Assembly (NCBI GenBank): GCA_015232935.1
Contig: JADFYT010000054.1
Span: 1 to 11,347, forward strand
Origin: Desulfamplus sp.
Lineage (GTDB): Bacteria > Desulfobacterota > Desulfobacteria > Desulfobacterales > Desulfobacteraceae
Direction: 5' to 3'
DNA length: 11,347 nt
Translations under genes and position numbers: made by a program
The notes under the pieces: model-generated
Database searches by the model: none
The model's input: only the letters and a program-made list of their open reading frames with translations
Told to the model about the DNA's origin: nothing
Part shown: in pieces, positions 1 through 6,743 of the stretch
How the letters are laid out: each line of letters begins with the position of its first letter
Numbering within the stretch: the first letter of the stretch is position 1

Positions 1-224
1 CGGGACTCATATCAGGAGGGATGCTTGCATTGACGATCTCTCTGGATGACTTTATAATCACCTTTTTCACAGCAGGGCCTGGATCATCGACGTTACCTTT
101 GCAGATTTACAGTATGATCAAATTCGGAACACCGCCGGTTATCAATGCCCTGTCAACTCTGTTTATTTCAATAACATTTTTAATCGCACTTTTATATCAG
201 CGTATAAATATGAGGAGACACTGA
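1..224 (+). CDS. potC: Spermidine/putrescine ABC transporter permease PotC, C-terminal fragment
   Basis: This is the last 74 codons of an inner-membrane permease of the polyamine ABC importer (PotABCD); the 5' part lies outside the window. The visible reading frame begins at base 3. It carries the PotC-typical stretch ISLDDFIITFF followed by AGPGSSTLPLQIYS, and then a final hydrophobic segment (about the last 25 residues before the charged tail NMRRH) that fits the last transmembrane helix. The gene ends with TGA at 222-224, which overlaps the ATG of the next gene by one base (TGATG), so the two are very probably translationally coupled. A GAGGAG ribosome binding site for potD lies inside its 3' end at 212-217. 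The family call is confident; the substrate is inferred from homology. Confidence 0.9.
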   Translation, partial: GLISGGMLALTISLDDFIITFFTAGPGSSTLPLQIYSMIKFGTPPVINALSTLFISITFLIALLYQRINMRRH

Positions 225-1273
225 TGCAAAATACTAAAACTCTACTTGTCACTGCTATGTCAATTTTAATCTTGATATCTCTGTTTTCCGGGTGTGCCCC
301 CGAAAAAAACAAGCTGTATATATACAACTGGTCTGATTACATAAACGAAAGCCTTGTCAAGCGTTTTGAAGATGAAAATAACTGCAAGATCATTCTGGAC
401 TATTTTGATTCCAATGAAACAATGTACGCAAAACTCAAGGCTGGTGCGGCAGGTTATGATATTGTCTTTCCTTCCGGCTACATGGTCAGTTTAATGGTAA
501 AAGACGGCCTTCTTTTGAAACTGGATCACACGAAAATATCTAACCTGAAAAATCTTGATGAAAGATATACCCCTTTTTCGTTTGATGAAAACCAGGAATT
601 TTCTGTTCCATACATGATCAGCAATACCGGCATTGGATATCTTAAATCAAAATCCGGAGACAATTTTGAACCTTCGTGGAATATATTTGCTGATTCAAAA
701 TACAAAGGAAGAATGACGATGCTAAATGATATGCGCGAAGCTATAGGAGCGGCTTTGAAATATATAGGGTACAGCATAAATACAACAGATATAATGGAGC
801 TTGAATCCGCAAAAAAAGTTCTGATTGGCTGGAAACACAATCTTGCCAAGTTTGAAGCGGATCAGTATAAAAATGGACTGGTTTCGCAGGAGTTCTATTT
901 CTCTCAGGGGTATAGTGGAGATGTATATCAGATAATGTCTGAAAACAAGGATATCGCATATGCAATTCCAAAAGAGGGTACAACCCTTGCCAGTGACAAT
1001 ATGGTAATTTTAAAAAACGCAAAAAATACTGAACTTGCCTACAGGTTCATAAACTTTATGCTTGATGGCAAGGTCGCGGCCGAAAATATAGAGTATATTT
1101 ATTATCTTGCACCGAATAAAGATGCATATCAATATTTAAGCGACGAGATAAAAGGCAACCCGGCAATACTCATGTCTGATGAAATACTAAAAAAATGTGA
1201 GGTAATGGCTGATCTTGGTGAAAGCAATGAACTCTATTCAAAAATATGGGATGAAGTCAAGGCCGCAAAATAG
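224..1273 (+). CDS. potD: Spermidine/putrescine-binding lipoprotein PotD
   Basis: The gene encodes the extracytoplasmic substrate-binding subunit of the polyamine importer. The 349-residue product is the usual length for PotD. It starts with a lipoprotein signal peptide: charged MQNTK, a hydrophobic core, then LFSGC with the lipidated cysteine at residue 24. The mature part opens with LYIYNWSDYI, the family's hallmark start, followed by an aromatic- and acid-rich binding-protein fold (for example YDIVFPSGYM and NTGIGYL). The ATG at 224 is supported by GAGGAG at 212-217 and by the one-base overlap with potC. potA and potB are expected upstream, outside the window. Polyamine specificity is inferred from the family and the operon; related proteins may bind other amines. 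Confidence 0.93.
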   Translation: MQNTKTLLVTAMSILILISLFSGCAPEKNKLYIYNWSDYINESLVKRFEDENNCKIILDYFDSNETMYAKLKAGAAGYDIVFPSGYMVSLMVKDGLLLKLDHTKISNLKNLDERYTPFSFDENQEFSVPYMISNTGIGYLKSKSGDNFEPSWNIFADSKYKGRMTMLNDMREAIGAALKYIGYSINTTDIMELESAKKVLIGWKHNLAKFEADQYKNGLVSQEFYFSQGYSGDVYQIMSENKDIAYAIPKEGTTLASDNMVILKNAKNTELAYRFINFMLDGKVAAENIEYIYYLAPNKDAYQYLSDEIKGNPAILMSDEILKKCEVMADLGESNELYSKIWDEVKAAK

Positions 1274-1290
1274 ACGCCTTTTTATTTTTA
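1259..1290 (+). terminator. Weak possible intrinsic terminator after potD
   Basis: AAGGC (1259-1263) can pair with GCCTT (1276-1280) around a 12-base loop that contains the potD stop codon. The sequence then continues into a T-rich run (TTTTTATTTTTA, 1279-1290). The stem is only five pairs, so termination may be partial and the next gene could still receive read-through transcripts. Confidence 0.3.
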
Positions 1291-1291
1291 T

Positions 1292-2071
1292 ATGATGAAC
1301 CATGTACGCATACACAATATAAGACATCTCGTGATTACGGCAGTAATTTTGATGACAGTCTTCTATGAGGGGCAAATCTCCCACGCAGAGTCTGTCGTGC
1401 TTGGCTCTGGTACATGGGCGTTGTTAACAGGAGAAGACCTTCCTGAACAAGGCACTATAACCAAATTGATTCGAGATGCCTATGCCATGGTGAACATAAC
1501 CGTGGAGCGTAAGGAGCTCCCCTGGAAACGGGTTCTTGTTGAGATCGCAAATCTGGATCTCGATGGTGGCTATCCTTTTGGGAAGACAACAAAACGGGAA
1601 GCCAAATTTATCTTTAGCGACCCTATTGGGACGGCAACCCGCTATATTTATTATCGTAAAGGTACAGTGTTTGACTGGAAGACTGTTGATGATCTTGAAG
1701 GACTGAGGATCGGGATTGTTCGTGGTTCTGTCTTCGGGGCTGTCCATGAAGAACTGCAACAACGTATCGCAGCAGACCCGACCTTTGCAACAATTGAGGA
1801 AGTAGCTGAGGATATTCAAAATATTCAAAAACTTGAAATGGGACGGATTGATATATGTTTTGTGGAACAGAATCAGAGCAATCTCTTGCTGTCCCAATTG
1901 GCGAAAAACGAGTCCCAATTCAATCCAGACGTTATTCTACATGCTCCAAAACCCTTGATGTCGGAATCGCCCCTGTATCTGATGTTTAGAAATGACAAGC
2001 GGGGGATTTATCTTCGTGATCTCTTTAACCAAGGATTGCATAAGCTCAAGATGAGTCATAAAATCAGGTAA
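1292..2071 (+). CDS. Orphan periplasmic substrate-binding protein, SBP_bac_3 family
   Basis: The 259-residue protein has a Sec signal peptide (hydrophobic core around residues 12-26, likely cleavage after S-H-A at residue 32). The mature domain resembles family-3 amino-acid-type solute-binding proteins: an early segment GSGTWALLTGEDLP, a middle FSDPIGTATRYIYY, and the second-lobe start DDLEGLRIGIVRGS. It would bind a small solute in the periplasm, either for an ABC importer or as a sensor module. No permease or ATPase gene is adjacent. It begins 18 bases after potD but has no convincing Shine-Dalgarno sequence before either ATG (1292 or 1295), so translation may be weak. Ligand unknown. Confidence is high for the fold and low for any particular role. 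Confidence 0.8.
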   Translation: MMNHVRIHNIRHLVITAVILMTVFYEGQISHAESVVLGSGTWALLTGEDLPEQGTITKLIRDAYAMVNITVERKELPWKRVLVEIANLDLDGGYPFGKTTKREAKFIFSDPIGTATRYIYYRKGTVFDWKTVDDLEGLRIGIVRGSVFGAVHEELQQRIAADPTFATIEEVAEDIQNIQKLEMGRIDICFVEQNQSNLLLSQLAKNESQFNPDVILHAPKPLMSESPLYLMFRNDKRGIYLRDLFNQGLHKLKMSHKIR

Positions 2072-2111
2072 TATTAATGTCATATGACCGACCTGAGCAA
2101 ACTGTTGTGTT

Positions 2112-2280
2112 CCATGTAACGGCCATCCCCTGATGGGGACAACTAAGAATGAAAGGCTCATCACCACGGCTATTTAAAATTATTTTCAAACATGCATGGC
2201 AGGATTGTCCTGCACAACTAAGAATGAAAATATCATCATTACAGCTATTTTCAAGCACCTCCATCGTGGGTATTGAACTC
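2112..2280. repeat. Degenerate tandem unit: short hairpin followed by a conserved 37-base spacer
   Basis: Two 37-base copies begin with ACAACTAAGAATGAAA and end in GCTATTT, at 2139-2175 and 2214-2250. They are offset by exactly 75 bases and differ at about nine positions. Each is directly preceded by an inverted repeat: CCATC-CCCT-GATGG at 2122-2135 and GCAGGA-TTG-TCCTGC at 2198-2212 (approximate base limits). The sequence after the second copy (TTTTCAAGCAC, then a poorer CCA-TCG-TGG hairpin) resembles the start of the segment after the first, so a third, decayed unit is likely. The hairpin arms differ in sequence between units while remaining self-complementary. I do not recognise a named repeat family. 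No coding function is claimed. Confidence 0.65.
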
Positions 2281-2295
2281 TTGCTTGCAGAATTT

Positions 2296-2310
2296 AATAC
2301 ATTATGTATT
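2296..2310. repeat. Small perfect inverted repeat upstream of the methyltransferase gene
   Basis: AATACA-TTA-TGTATT is a six-base perfect inverted repeat, 23 bases upstream of the preferred methyltransferase start at 2334. It could be an operator or chance in an A+T-rich stretch. It overlaps the alternative ATG at 2304. Confidence 0.3.
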
Positions 2311-2333
2311 ACAACCCGAGTATCAGGCATACT

Positions 2334-2996
2334 ATGTCACCATTACGTGTTCGATATCAAACCATCGAGTTTGGTAATATCGATATTCATGTCAGAACTT
2401 TACGTGACAATCAGCAATACTGTGATGTTAATGGTGTTGCTGAAAAACTGGGAATATCGTCAGCTACATGGCCTTTGTTCGGTATTATTTGGGATTCAAG
2501 TCTGGTTTTAGCCCACTTTATATTTGATTTTGATATTATTGGAAAACGAATATTAGAAGTTGGTTGTGGAATCGGTCTGGCCAGTTTATTATTAAATAAT
2601 CGACTTGCTGATATTACCGCTACAGATTATCACCCTGAAGTAGAAAGTTTTCTTATAGAAAATATAAAACTCAATAAAGGGAAAAACATACCATTTGTCC
2701 GTACCGGGTGGGAGGATGTGGACAGCGGCTTAGGCAAGTTTGATCTCATTATTGGAAGTGACCTTCTCTATGAAAGCAATCATGGCACTCTATTATCAGG
2801 CTTTATCGATCAACATGCAAAACAGGTTTGTGAAGTTATAGTAGTTGATCCAGGACGTGGCCATCATGCACGGTTCAGCAAAAAAATGATGAAATTAGGT
2901 TATTCGCACAAACAGAATAAACCTGACCATACAGAGTATCTGATGCAGCCGTTTAAAGGGCAGATTTTACGCTATAATCGATCACCGCTTTCATAA
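2334..2996 (+). CDS. Class I SAM-dependent methyltransferase, METTL21/Methyltransf_16-like
   Basis: The product (220 residues from the ATG at 2334) is a predicted cytoplasmic SAM-dependent methyltransferase, possibly acting on protein lysine. Motif I is RILEVGCGIGLAS (72-84), the acidic residue after the second strand lies in ATDYHPEV (96-103), and FDLIIGSDLLYE (136-147) contains the D-x-x-Y motif seen in the METTL21 group. Upstream of motif I, ATWPLFGIIWDSS (44-56) matches the tryptophan-rich segment of that group. An in-frame ATG at 2304 would add ten residues, but it has no ribosome binding site; the ATG at 2334 has AGG six bases before it and gives the likely conserved start near RYQTIEFG. 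The gene stands alone between two intergenic regions. The substrate cannot be read from the sequence. Confidence 0.85.
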   Translation: MSPLRVRYQTIEFGNIDIHVRTLRDNQQYCDVNGVAEKLGISSATWPLFGIIWDSSLVLAHFIFDFDIIGKRILEVGCGIGLASLLLNNRLADITATDYHPEVESFLIENIKLNKGKNIPFVRTGWEDVDSGLGKFDLIIGSDLLYESNHGTLLSGFIDQHAKQVCEVIVVDPGRGHHARFSKKMMKLGYSHKQNKPDHTEYLMQPFKGQILRYNRSPLS

Positions 2997-3059
2997 GTGT
3001 CAGGTTTTTTGGCAAACGGATTTGTTAAGCAGTTGTACTATGGCACCGCCGCAACCACA

Positions 3060-4034
3060 CTATGGCACTTCAACCGAATCAAACACAGACTTGATGATCT
3101 GATCTGTTGTAACCTGTTCCGCTTCTGCCTCAAAAGATAGTATGATTCTGTGACGCAGTACATCTGGTGCGGCTATTTTGATATCCTGGGGAGTCACATA
3201 TGCTCTTCCTTGAAGAAAGGCAATCACCCTTGCTGACTGAGCAAGAAAAAGGGTAGCTCGTGGAGACGCACCGAATTCAACATAACTGCCGATATCCATT
3301 CCATATTTGAGAGGCTCTCTTGTTGCAAAAACAAGATTGACTATATACTCCTTGAGCTTGTCATCAACATAAATCTGCTTGATGATATCTGCTATTTCGC
3401 TTAAATCTTGAGGGCTTACAACCGGCTCAATGGTCTGTTTTACTTCAAAGCCGCTTTTTTTAAGAATCTCAAGCTCCTGGGCTCTGTCAGGGTAGCTAAT
3501 CAAAACTTTGAGCATGAACCGGTCAACCTGGGCTTCTGGCAGTTGGTATGTACCCTCCTGCTCAATCGGGTTCTGGGTTGCAAGTACCAGAAAAGGGGTT
3601 GGCAGAGGGTAGGTTTCATCACCAATGGTGACCTGTTTTTCCTGCATCGCTTCAAGAAGGGCTGACTGAACTTTGGAAGGGGCACGGTTGATTTCATCCG
3701 CAAGAATAATGTTGTTAAAAAGAGGACCTTTCCTTGTGATAAAATCTCCCATTTTTGGCCTGTAAATTTCAGTGCCAACAAGATCGGCTGGCAGAAGATC
3801 AGGTGTAAACTGAATCCTTTTGAATTTTGCCTGAACTGTTGATGCAAGTGCTTTGACCGCACTTGTCTTTGCAAGGCCTGGCACTCCCTCAATCAAAACA
3901 TGTCCGCCGGATAACAGCCCGATCAAAAGAGCGTCCACCAATTTCTGCTGTCCTACTATCTCCTTTGAGATCTCTTTTCTTATACCGCTTACAAGAATAT
4001 GCTTTGCCTCTACCTTTTCCCTTATATGATCCAT
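3060..4034 (-). CDS. MoxR-family AAA+ ATPase
   Basis: The 324-residue protein is a full-length MoxR ATPase, a cytosolic AAA+ chaperone type that often activates or assembles metal or multi-subunit proteins. Visible elements: Walker A GVPGLAKT (50-57), Walker B with LADE (111-114) followed by INRAP, sensor-1 asparagine in ATQNP (155), the conserved VDRFML segment (arginine 172), and a C-terminal lid with GASPRA. The start ATG at 4034 is preceded by AGGGGG (4038-4043). The gene follows the TetR gene by 20 bases on the same strand, so both are probably one transcript. MoxR genes are usually followed by DUF58 and von Willebrand factor A genes; here the next gene lies on the opposite strand, so this is an orphan copy. 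Its client is unknown. Confidence 0.92.
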   Translation of the reverse strand: MDHIREKVEAKHILVSGIRKEISKEIVGQQKLVDALLIGLLSGGHVLIEGVPGLAKTSAVKALASTVQAKFKRIQFTPDLLPADLVGTEIYRPKMGDFITRKGPLFNNIILADEINRAPSKVQSALLEAMQEKQVTIGDETYPLPTPFLVLATQNPIEQEGTYQLPEAQVDRFMLKVLISYPDRAQELEILKKSGFEVKQTIEPVVSPQDLSEIADIIKQIYVDDKLKEYIVNLVFATREPLKYGMDIGSYVEFGASPRATLFLAQSARVIAFLQGRAYVTPQDIKIAAPDVLRHRIILSFEAEAEQVTTDQIIKSVFDSVEVP

Positions 4035-4054
4035 GATCCCCCTGGCACTCTATA

Positions 4055-4669
4055 TCATTTTATAAGTTTGTTACTGAACAGATCCGCAGTAATGCTTGTA
4101 ATTTTAAGTATGTGTTGCCTTATCTCCTCCCTCTTCTTGACTGGATGATTTCTGAAAGTTATTATGATTCCTGTCATGGCTGCGATAAAGGCATGAACAT
4201 GAAGCCTGACATCCTCTTCTATACCATATCGTTTAAGCAGCTTTTCAAATGCATTGAAAAAGATTCTTGTAACAGAACCGAATTTTGCCAGAACAGATTT
4301 GTCAAGATGATCTTTGAGAAGAATGTAAGTCATCATCTGAAATGTAGATTCATTTTGGAACAGATGGTCAATATAAGTTGTTGCGAATTCCTCAATTGTG
4401 GCTGGCTGCTCTTTTTTTACCATATTCTCAAATTCAAGACTTACTGCCGCAATATCCTGAATAAAGGCTTCCACAAAAAGATCTTCCTGGCTTGGAAAAT
4501 ATCGGTACAGTGTTGCAGGAGAAACGCCCGCTTCATCTGCGACATCTCTCATTCCCACTTCATAAAACGGTTTTTTTGCAAAAAGAGCCTGTGCGGATTC
4601 TATGATGATCTGTTTTCTGGCTTCACGCTCTTTTTCTTTTAATTCAGCGAACTTGGACTCTGTATTCAC
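4055..4669 (-). CDS. TetR/AcrR-family transcriptional regulator
   Basis: This 204-residue dimeric repressor type has an N-terminal helix-turn-helix at about residues 37-60 (VGMRDVADEAGVSPATLYRY) after a basic, glutamate-rich helix. A divergent all-helical ligand-binding domain follows. The start is GTG at 4669, chosen because a perfect AGGAGG (4676-4681) sits seven bases upstream. It is the first gene of a likely two-gene unit with the MoxR ATPase and faces nnr across a 418-base intergenic region. TetR proteins commonly regulate their own promoter. A 16-base palindrome at 4821-4836 and two other inverted repeats in that region are candidate sites. The ligand and targets cannot be deduced. Confidence 0.9.
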   Translation of the reverse strand: MNTESKFAELKEKEREARKQIIIESAQALFAKKPFYEVGMRDVADEAGVSPATLYRYFPSQEDLFVEAFIQDIAAVSLEFENMVKKEQPATIEEFATTYIDHLFQNESTFQMMTYILLKDHLDKSVLAKFGSVTRIFFNAFEKLLKRYGIEEDVRLHVHAFIAAMTGIIITFRNHPVKKREEIRQHILKITSITADLFSNKLIK

Positions 4670-4675
4670 TCAATG

Positions 4676-4681
4676 GCCTCC
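4676..4681 (-). promoter_or_regulatory. Ribosome binding site that fixes the GTG start of the TetR gene
   Basis: On the minus strand the sequence reads AGGAGG, seven bases, then GTG. This is a consensus Shine-Dalgarno sequence at ideal spacing and makes the non-ATG start at 4669 convincing. Confidence 0.8.
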
Positions 4682-4688
4682 TGATATT

Positions 4689-4717
4689 AATGTATGAATG
4701 CTGCTATCATTTGTAAA
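4689..4717 (-). promoter_or_regulatory. Candidate sigma-70 promoter for the TetR-moxR unit
   Basis: On the minus strand, TTTACA (4712-4717, five of six -35 matches) is separated by exactly 17 bases from TACATT (4689-4694, four of six -10 matches). Transcription would begin only about 10-15 bases before the GTG start and close to its AGGAGG, which would give a very short leader. It is plausible from spacing and sequence, without experimental support. Confidence 0.4.
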
Positions 4718-4820
4718 CGTATCTATCACGCATTTAAAATAGTGACAAGTAAAAAACTATAATATCTTCTCTATTCAAACCAGGTTAAAAAACTATGGAA
4801 AAATATCTTCATACTTCATA

Positions 4821-4836
4821 TACTGCCCGGGCAGTA
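4821..4836. promoter_or_regulatory. 16-base perfect palindrome, candidate TetR operator
   Basis: TACTGCCCGGGCAGTA is identical to its reverse complement over all 16 bases. Its G+C-rich core stands out in an A+T-rich background. Length and symmetry suit a site for a TetR-family dimer. It lies 152 bases upstream of the TetR start and about 250 bases upstream of nnr, so it is farther from either candidate promoter than a simple blocking operator would normally be. Confidence 0.45.
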
Positions 4837-4879
4837 GAGGTTAAAATTCTGGCCACCTGGAAGTAATAAAAAACCGGAA

Positions 4880-4893
4880 TCTATTTTAATAGA
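4880..4893. repeat. Inverted repeat TCTATT-TT-AATAGA
   Basis: This is a 14-base element with perfect six-base arms, in the region between the TetR gene and nnr. It could be a second operator; being purely A+T-rich in the middle, it could also arise by chance. Confidence 0.3.
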
Positions 4894-4921
4894 CCTTCTG
4901 CAGAACTGGCTTTTCATCCAG

Positions 4922-4938
4922 TACAATCAAGGATTGTA
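4922..4938. promoter_or_regulatory. Inverted repeat just upstream of the candidate nnr promoter
   Basis: TACAATC-AAG-GATTGTA has seven-base perfect arms and a three-base centre. It ends nine bases before the candidate -35 box at 4948, a usual place for a regulator binding site. Confidence 0.4.
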
Positions 4939-4947
4939 AAAACCGGT

Positions 4948-4976
4948 TTGGCATAAAGTCTAATGGTAAATATTCT
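4948..4976 (+). promoter_or_regulatory. Candidate sigma-70 promoter for nnr-tsaE
   Basis: TTGGCA (4948-4953, five of six -35 matches) and TATTCT (4971-4976, four of six -10 matches) are 17 bases apart. Transcription from here would give a leader of roughly 105 bases before the ATG at 5088. Confidence 0.4.
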
Positions 4977-5087
4977 ATACTCTTATGGATAAATTACCGA
5001 AAAAACTATAAAACGGGTTTGGAAAGTGTCAAGAATTCATTCTTAACGTGACCTTGCAAAGCAGAGTTATTGTTTTGGGAAAAAAAT

Positions 5088-6743
5088 ATGTACCTTGTAA
5101 CAGCAAAACAGATGCGGGCAATTGATAAAGCAGCTATTGAATCGTTTGGTATTCCAGGGCAGATTCTTATGGAAAATGCCGGACGGGGAGCTGTTGATAT
5201 GCTACTTGAAATTTTTCCTGAGATACGCTCCCGAAGAGTATGTATTCTTGCAGGCAGGGGCAATAATGGAGGAGATGCCTTTGTTATGGCCAGATATCTC
5301 ATGGAAAAGGAGATTGAGGTTAACACATTTTTGTTATCCTCAAGGGAAAAGGTGACAGGAGACGCCAAGGCAAATCTTGCTCTTCTTGACAATATTGTTG
5401 CTGCCAACAAAAAAGGATCTATACCCATTTCTGGTCAGGCTGACTCAAAAGGTGTTGTGACAATAAAAGAGAATCTGCTGCAAAAAGAGATTATAAGAGA
5501 TTCTGTGTTTGAAATTCCTGATCTTAAAACATTCAGAAAATACAGAAATATAATTTCCAGTCACCATATCTTTGTTGACGGAATCCTGGGTACGGGCCTC
5601 AACAGTGATGTCAGAGGATTCTTGAAAGAAGTTATTGAAACAGTCAACAGCCTGTCAAAACCTGTTTTCAGCATTGATATCCCCTCAGGACTCAACGCTG
5701 ACAATGGCCAGCCAATGGGAATATCTATCAAAGCCACAGCAACGGCAACATTCGGGTTTGCCAAAACAGGGCATCTGCTATACCCGGGCAAGGAGCTTTC
5801 AGGAACTCTTGAAATAATAGATATCGGGATTCCGGGATTTATCGCACGAAAGGAAAATCCATCGACGCACCTTATTGAGCAGCCCATGATCAAACGGATG
5901 TTCAGACCAAGAGAACCTCAGTCCCACAAGGGAACTTACGGCCATCTTCTTGTTGTTGCGGGTTCCACCGGCAAAACCGGAGCCGCCGCCCTTGCTGCAA
6001 ACGCGGCCATGGCCTGCGGAACCGGACTTGTTACGCTGGCTGTTCCTGAAAGCATCAACAGCACAATAGAACCTCAAGTTACAGAGCCCATGACATTTCC
6101 TTTGCCTGAAAGCAATAAAGGCCATATCTCTCACTCTGCACTCAACATTCTTCTAAAAGAACTTGTTGCCGACAAAAAAGTTATTGCCGCAGGCCCGGGT
6201 CTTGGCACGGATGAGAGCACCATAAAGCTTGTTCATGGAATGGTTGAGGAGATTGCCCTGCCTATGATCCTGGATGCTGATGCCCTCAATGCCATTGCCA
6301 TGAATCCATATATACTGAAAAGCCGGAAAGCCCCGACCATAGTGACACCCCATCCTGGCGAGATGGCACGACTGACAGGAAAATCAACTTCTGAAGTACA
6401 AAGGAACAGAATCGAGACTGCCACTCATTTTGCAGTGGAATTCAATGCAACTGTGGTGCTAAAAGGGGCTTCAACCCTTATAGCCTTACCTGACGGCACT
6501 GTCCACATCTGCCCGACCGGCAATCCTGGAATGGCATCCGGTGGCATGGGCGATGTCCTGACAGGAATGATAGCTGGCCTGGCAGCTCAGGGCTTTAATG
6601 AATATCAGGCGGCGATTGCGGGTGTCTATATTCACGGTCTATGCGGGGATATCCTCGCACATAAGCGAGGTGCGTCCGGATTTGTGGCCTCTGATATAAT
6701 CAGGATTATTCCGGAAACCATACATGGAAAAATATGCCCATGA
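5088..6743 (+). CDS. nnr: Bifunctional NAD(P)H-hydrate epimerase / ADP-dependent dehydratase (YjeF-type)
   Basis: The enzyme repairs hydrated NADH and NADPH: the N-terminal domain interconverts the R and S epimers of NAD(P)HX and the C-terminal domain dehydrates the S form using ADP. Epimerase motifs are MENAGRG (28-34), GRGNNGGDA (56-64), VDGILGTGL (163-171) and IDIPSGLNAD (196-205). Dehydratase motifs are KGTYGHLLVVAGS (281-293), AGPGLGT (368-374), DADALNA (396-402), TPHPGEMARL (420-429) and NPGMASGGMGDVL (479-491). I use the ATG at 5088 (551 residues, starting MYLVTAKQMRAID as in relatives, with GGGA at 5077-5080) over a TTG at 5070. The link between GDA (91-93) and VDG (163-165) looks about 30 residues longer than usual and is lysine-rich. 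The stop codon overlaps the tsaE start. Confidence 0.95.
   Translation: MYLVTAKQMRAIDKAAIESFGIPGQILMENAGRGAVDMLLEIFPEIRSRRVCILAGRGNNGGDAFVMARYLMEKEIEVNTFLLSSREKVTGDAKANLALLDNIVAANKKGSIPISGQADSKGVVTIKENLLQKEIIRDSVFEIPDLKTFRKYRNIISSHHIFVDGILGTGLNSDVRGFLKEVIETVNSLSKPVFSIDIPSGLNADNGQPMGISIKATATATFGFAKTGHLLYPGKELSGTLEIIDIGIPGFIARKENPSTHLIEQPMIKRMFRPREPQSHKGTYGHLLVVAGSTGKTGAAALAANAAMACGTGLVTLAVPESINSTIEPQVTEPMTFPLPESNKGHISHSALNILLKELVADKKVIAAGPGLGTDESTIKLVHGMVEEIALPMILDADALNAIAMNPYILKSRKAPTIVTPHPGEMARLTGKSTSEVQRNRIETATHFAVEFNATVVLKGASTLIALPDGTVHICPTGNPGMASGGMGDVLTGMIAGLAAQGFNEYQAAIAGVYIHGLCGDILAHKRGASGFVASDIIRIIPETIHGKICP

Larger units (their letters stand above)
4670..5087. other. Divergent intergenic region between the TetR gene and nnr
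   Basis: This 418-base stretch holds no convincing gene. It contains a candidate promoter on each strand, the 16-base palindrome at 4821-4836, inverted repeats at 4880-4893 and 4922-4938, and three copies of AAAAAACTAT (4751-4760, 4787-4796, 5000-5009). The first two copies are each followed by ATATCTTC (4762-4769 and 4803-4810), forming an imperfect direct repeat with a 36-base offset. The sequence AAAAACCGG occurs at about 4869 and again at about 4938. The density of symmetrical elements suggests binding of at least one dimeric regulator. Confidence 0.6.

Noticed and set aside
2112..2280. CRISPR array
   Set aside because: Only two clear copies exist, they are imperfect, and there are no unique spacers of even length and no cas genes.
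2149..2511. 120-residue open frame beginning in the repeat region
   Set aside because: It overlaps the well-supported methyltransferase gene in another frame for most of its length and has no recognisable domain. Only its repeated first part is interesting, and that is covered under the repeat.
3037..3068. Ten-base direct repeat ACTATGGCAC at the end of the MoxR gene
   Set aside because: Two copies 22 bases apart, one overlapping the stop codon, with no associated symmetry or target-site context; likely chance.
5006..5428. 140-residue minus-strand frame opposite the start of nnr
   Set aside because: It is antisense to a strongly supported gene and shows no domain or ribosome binding site.
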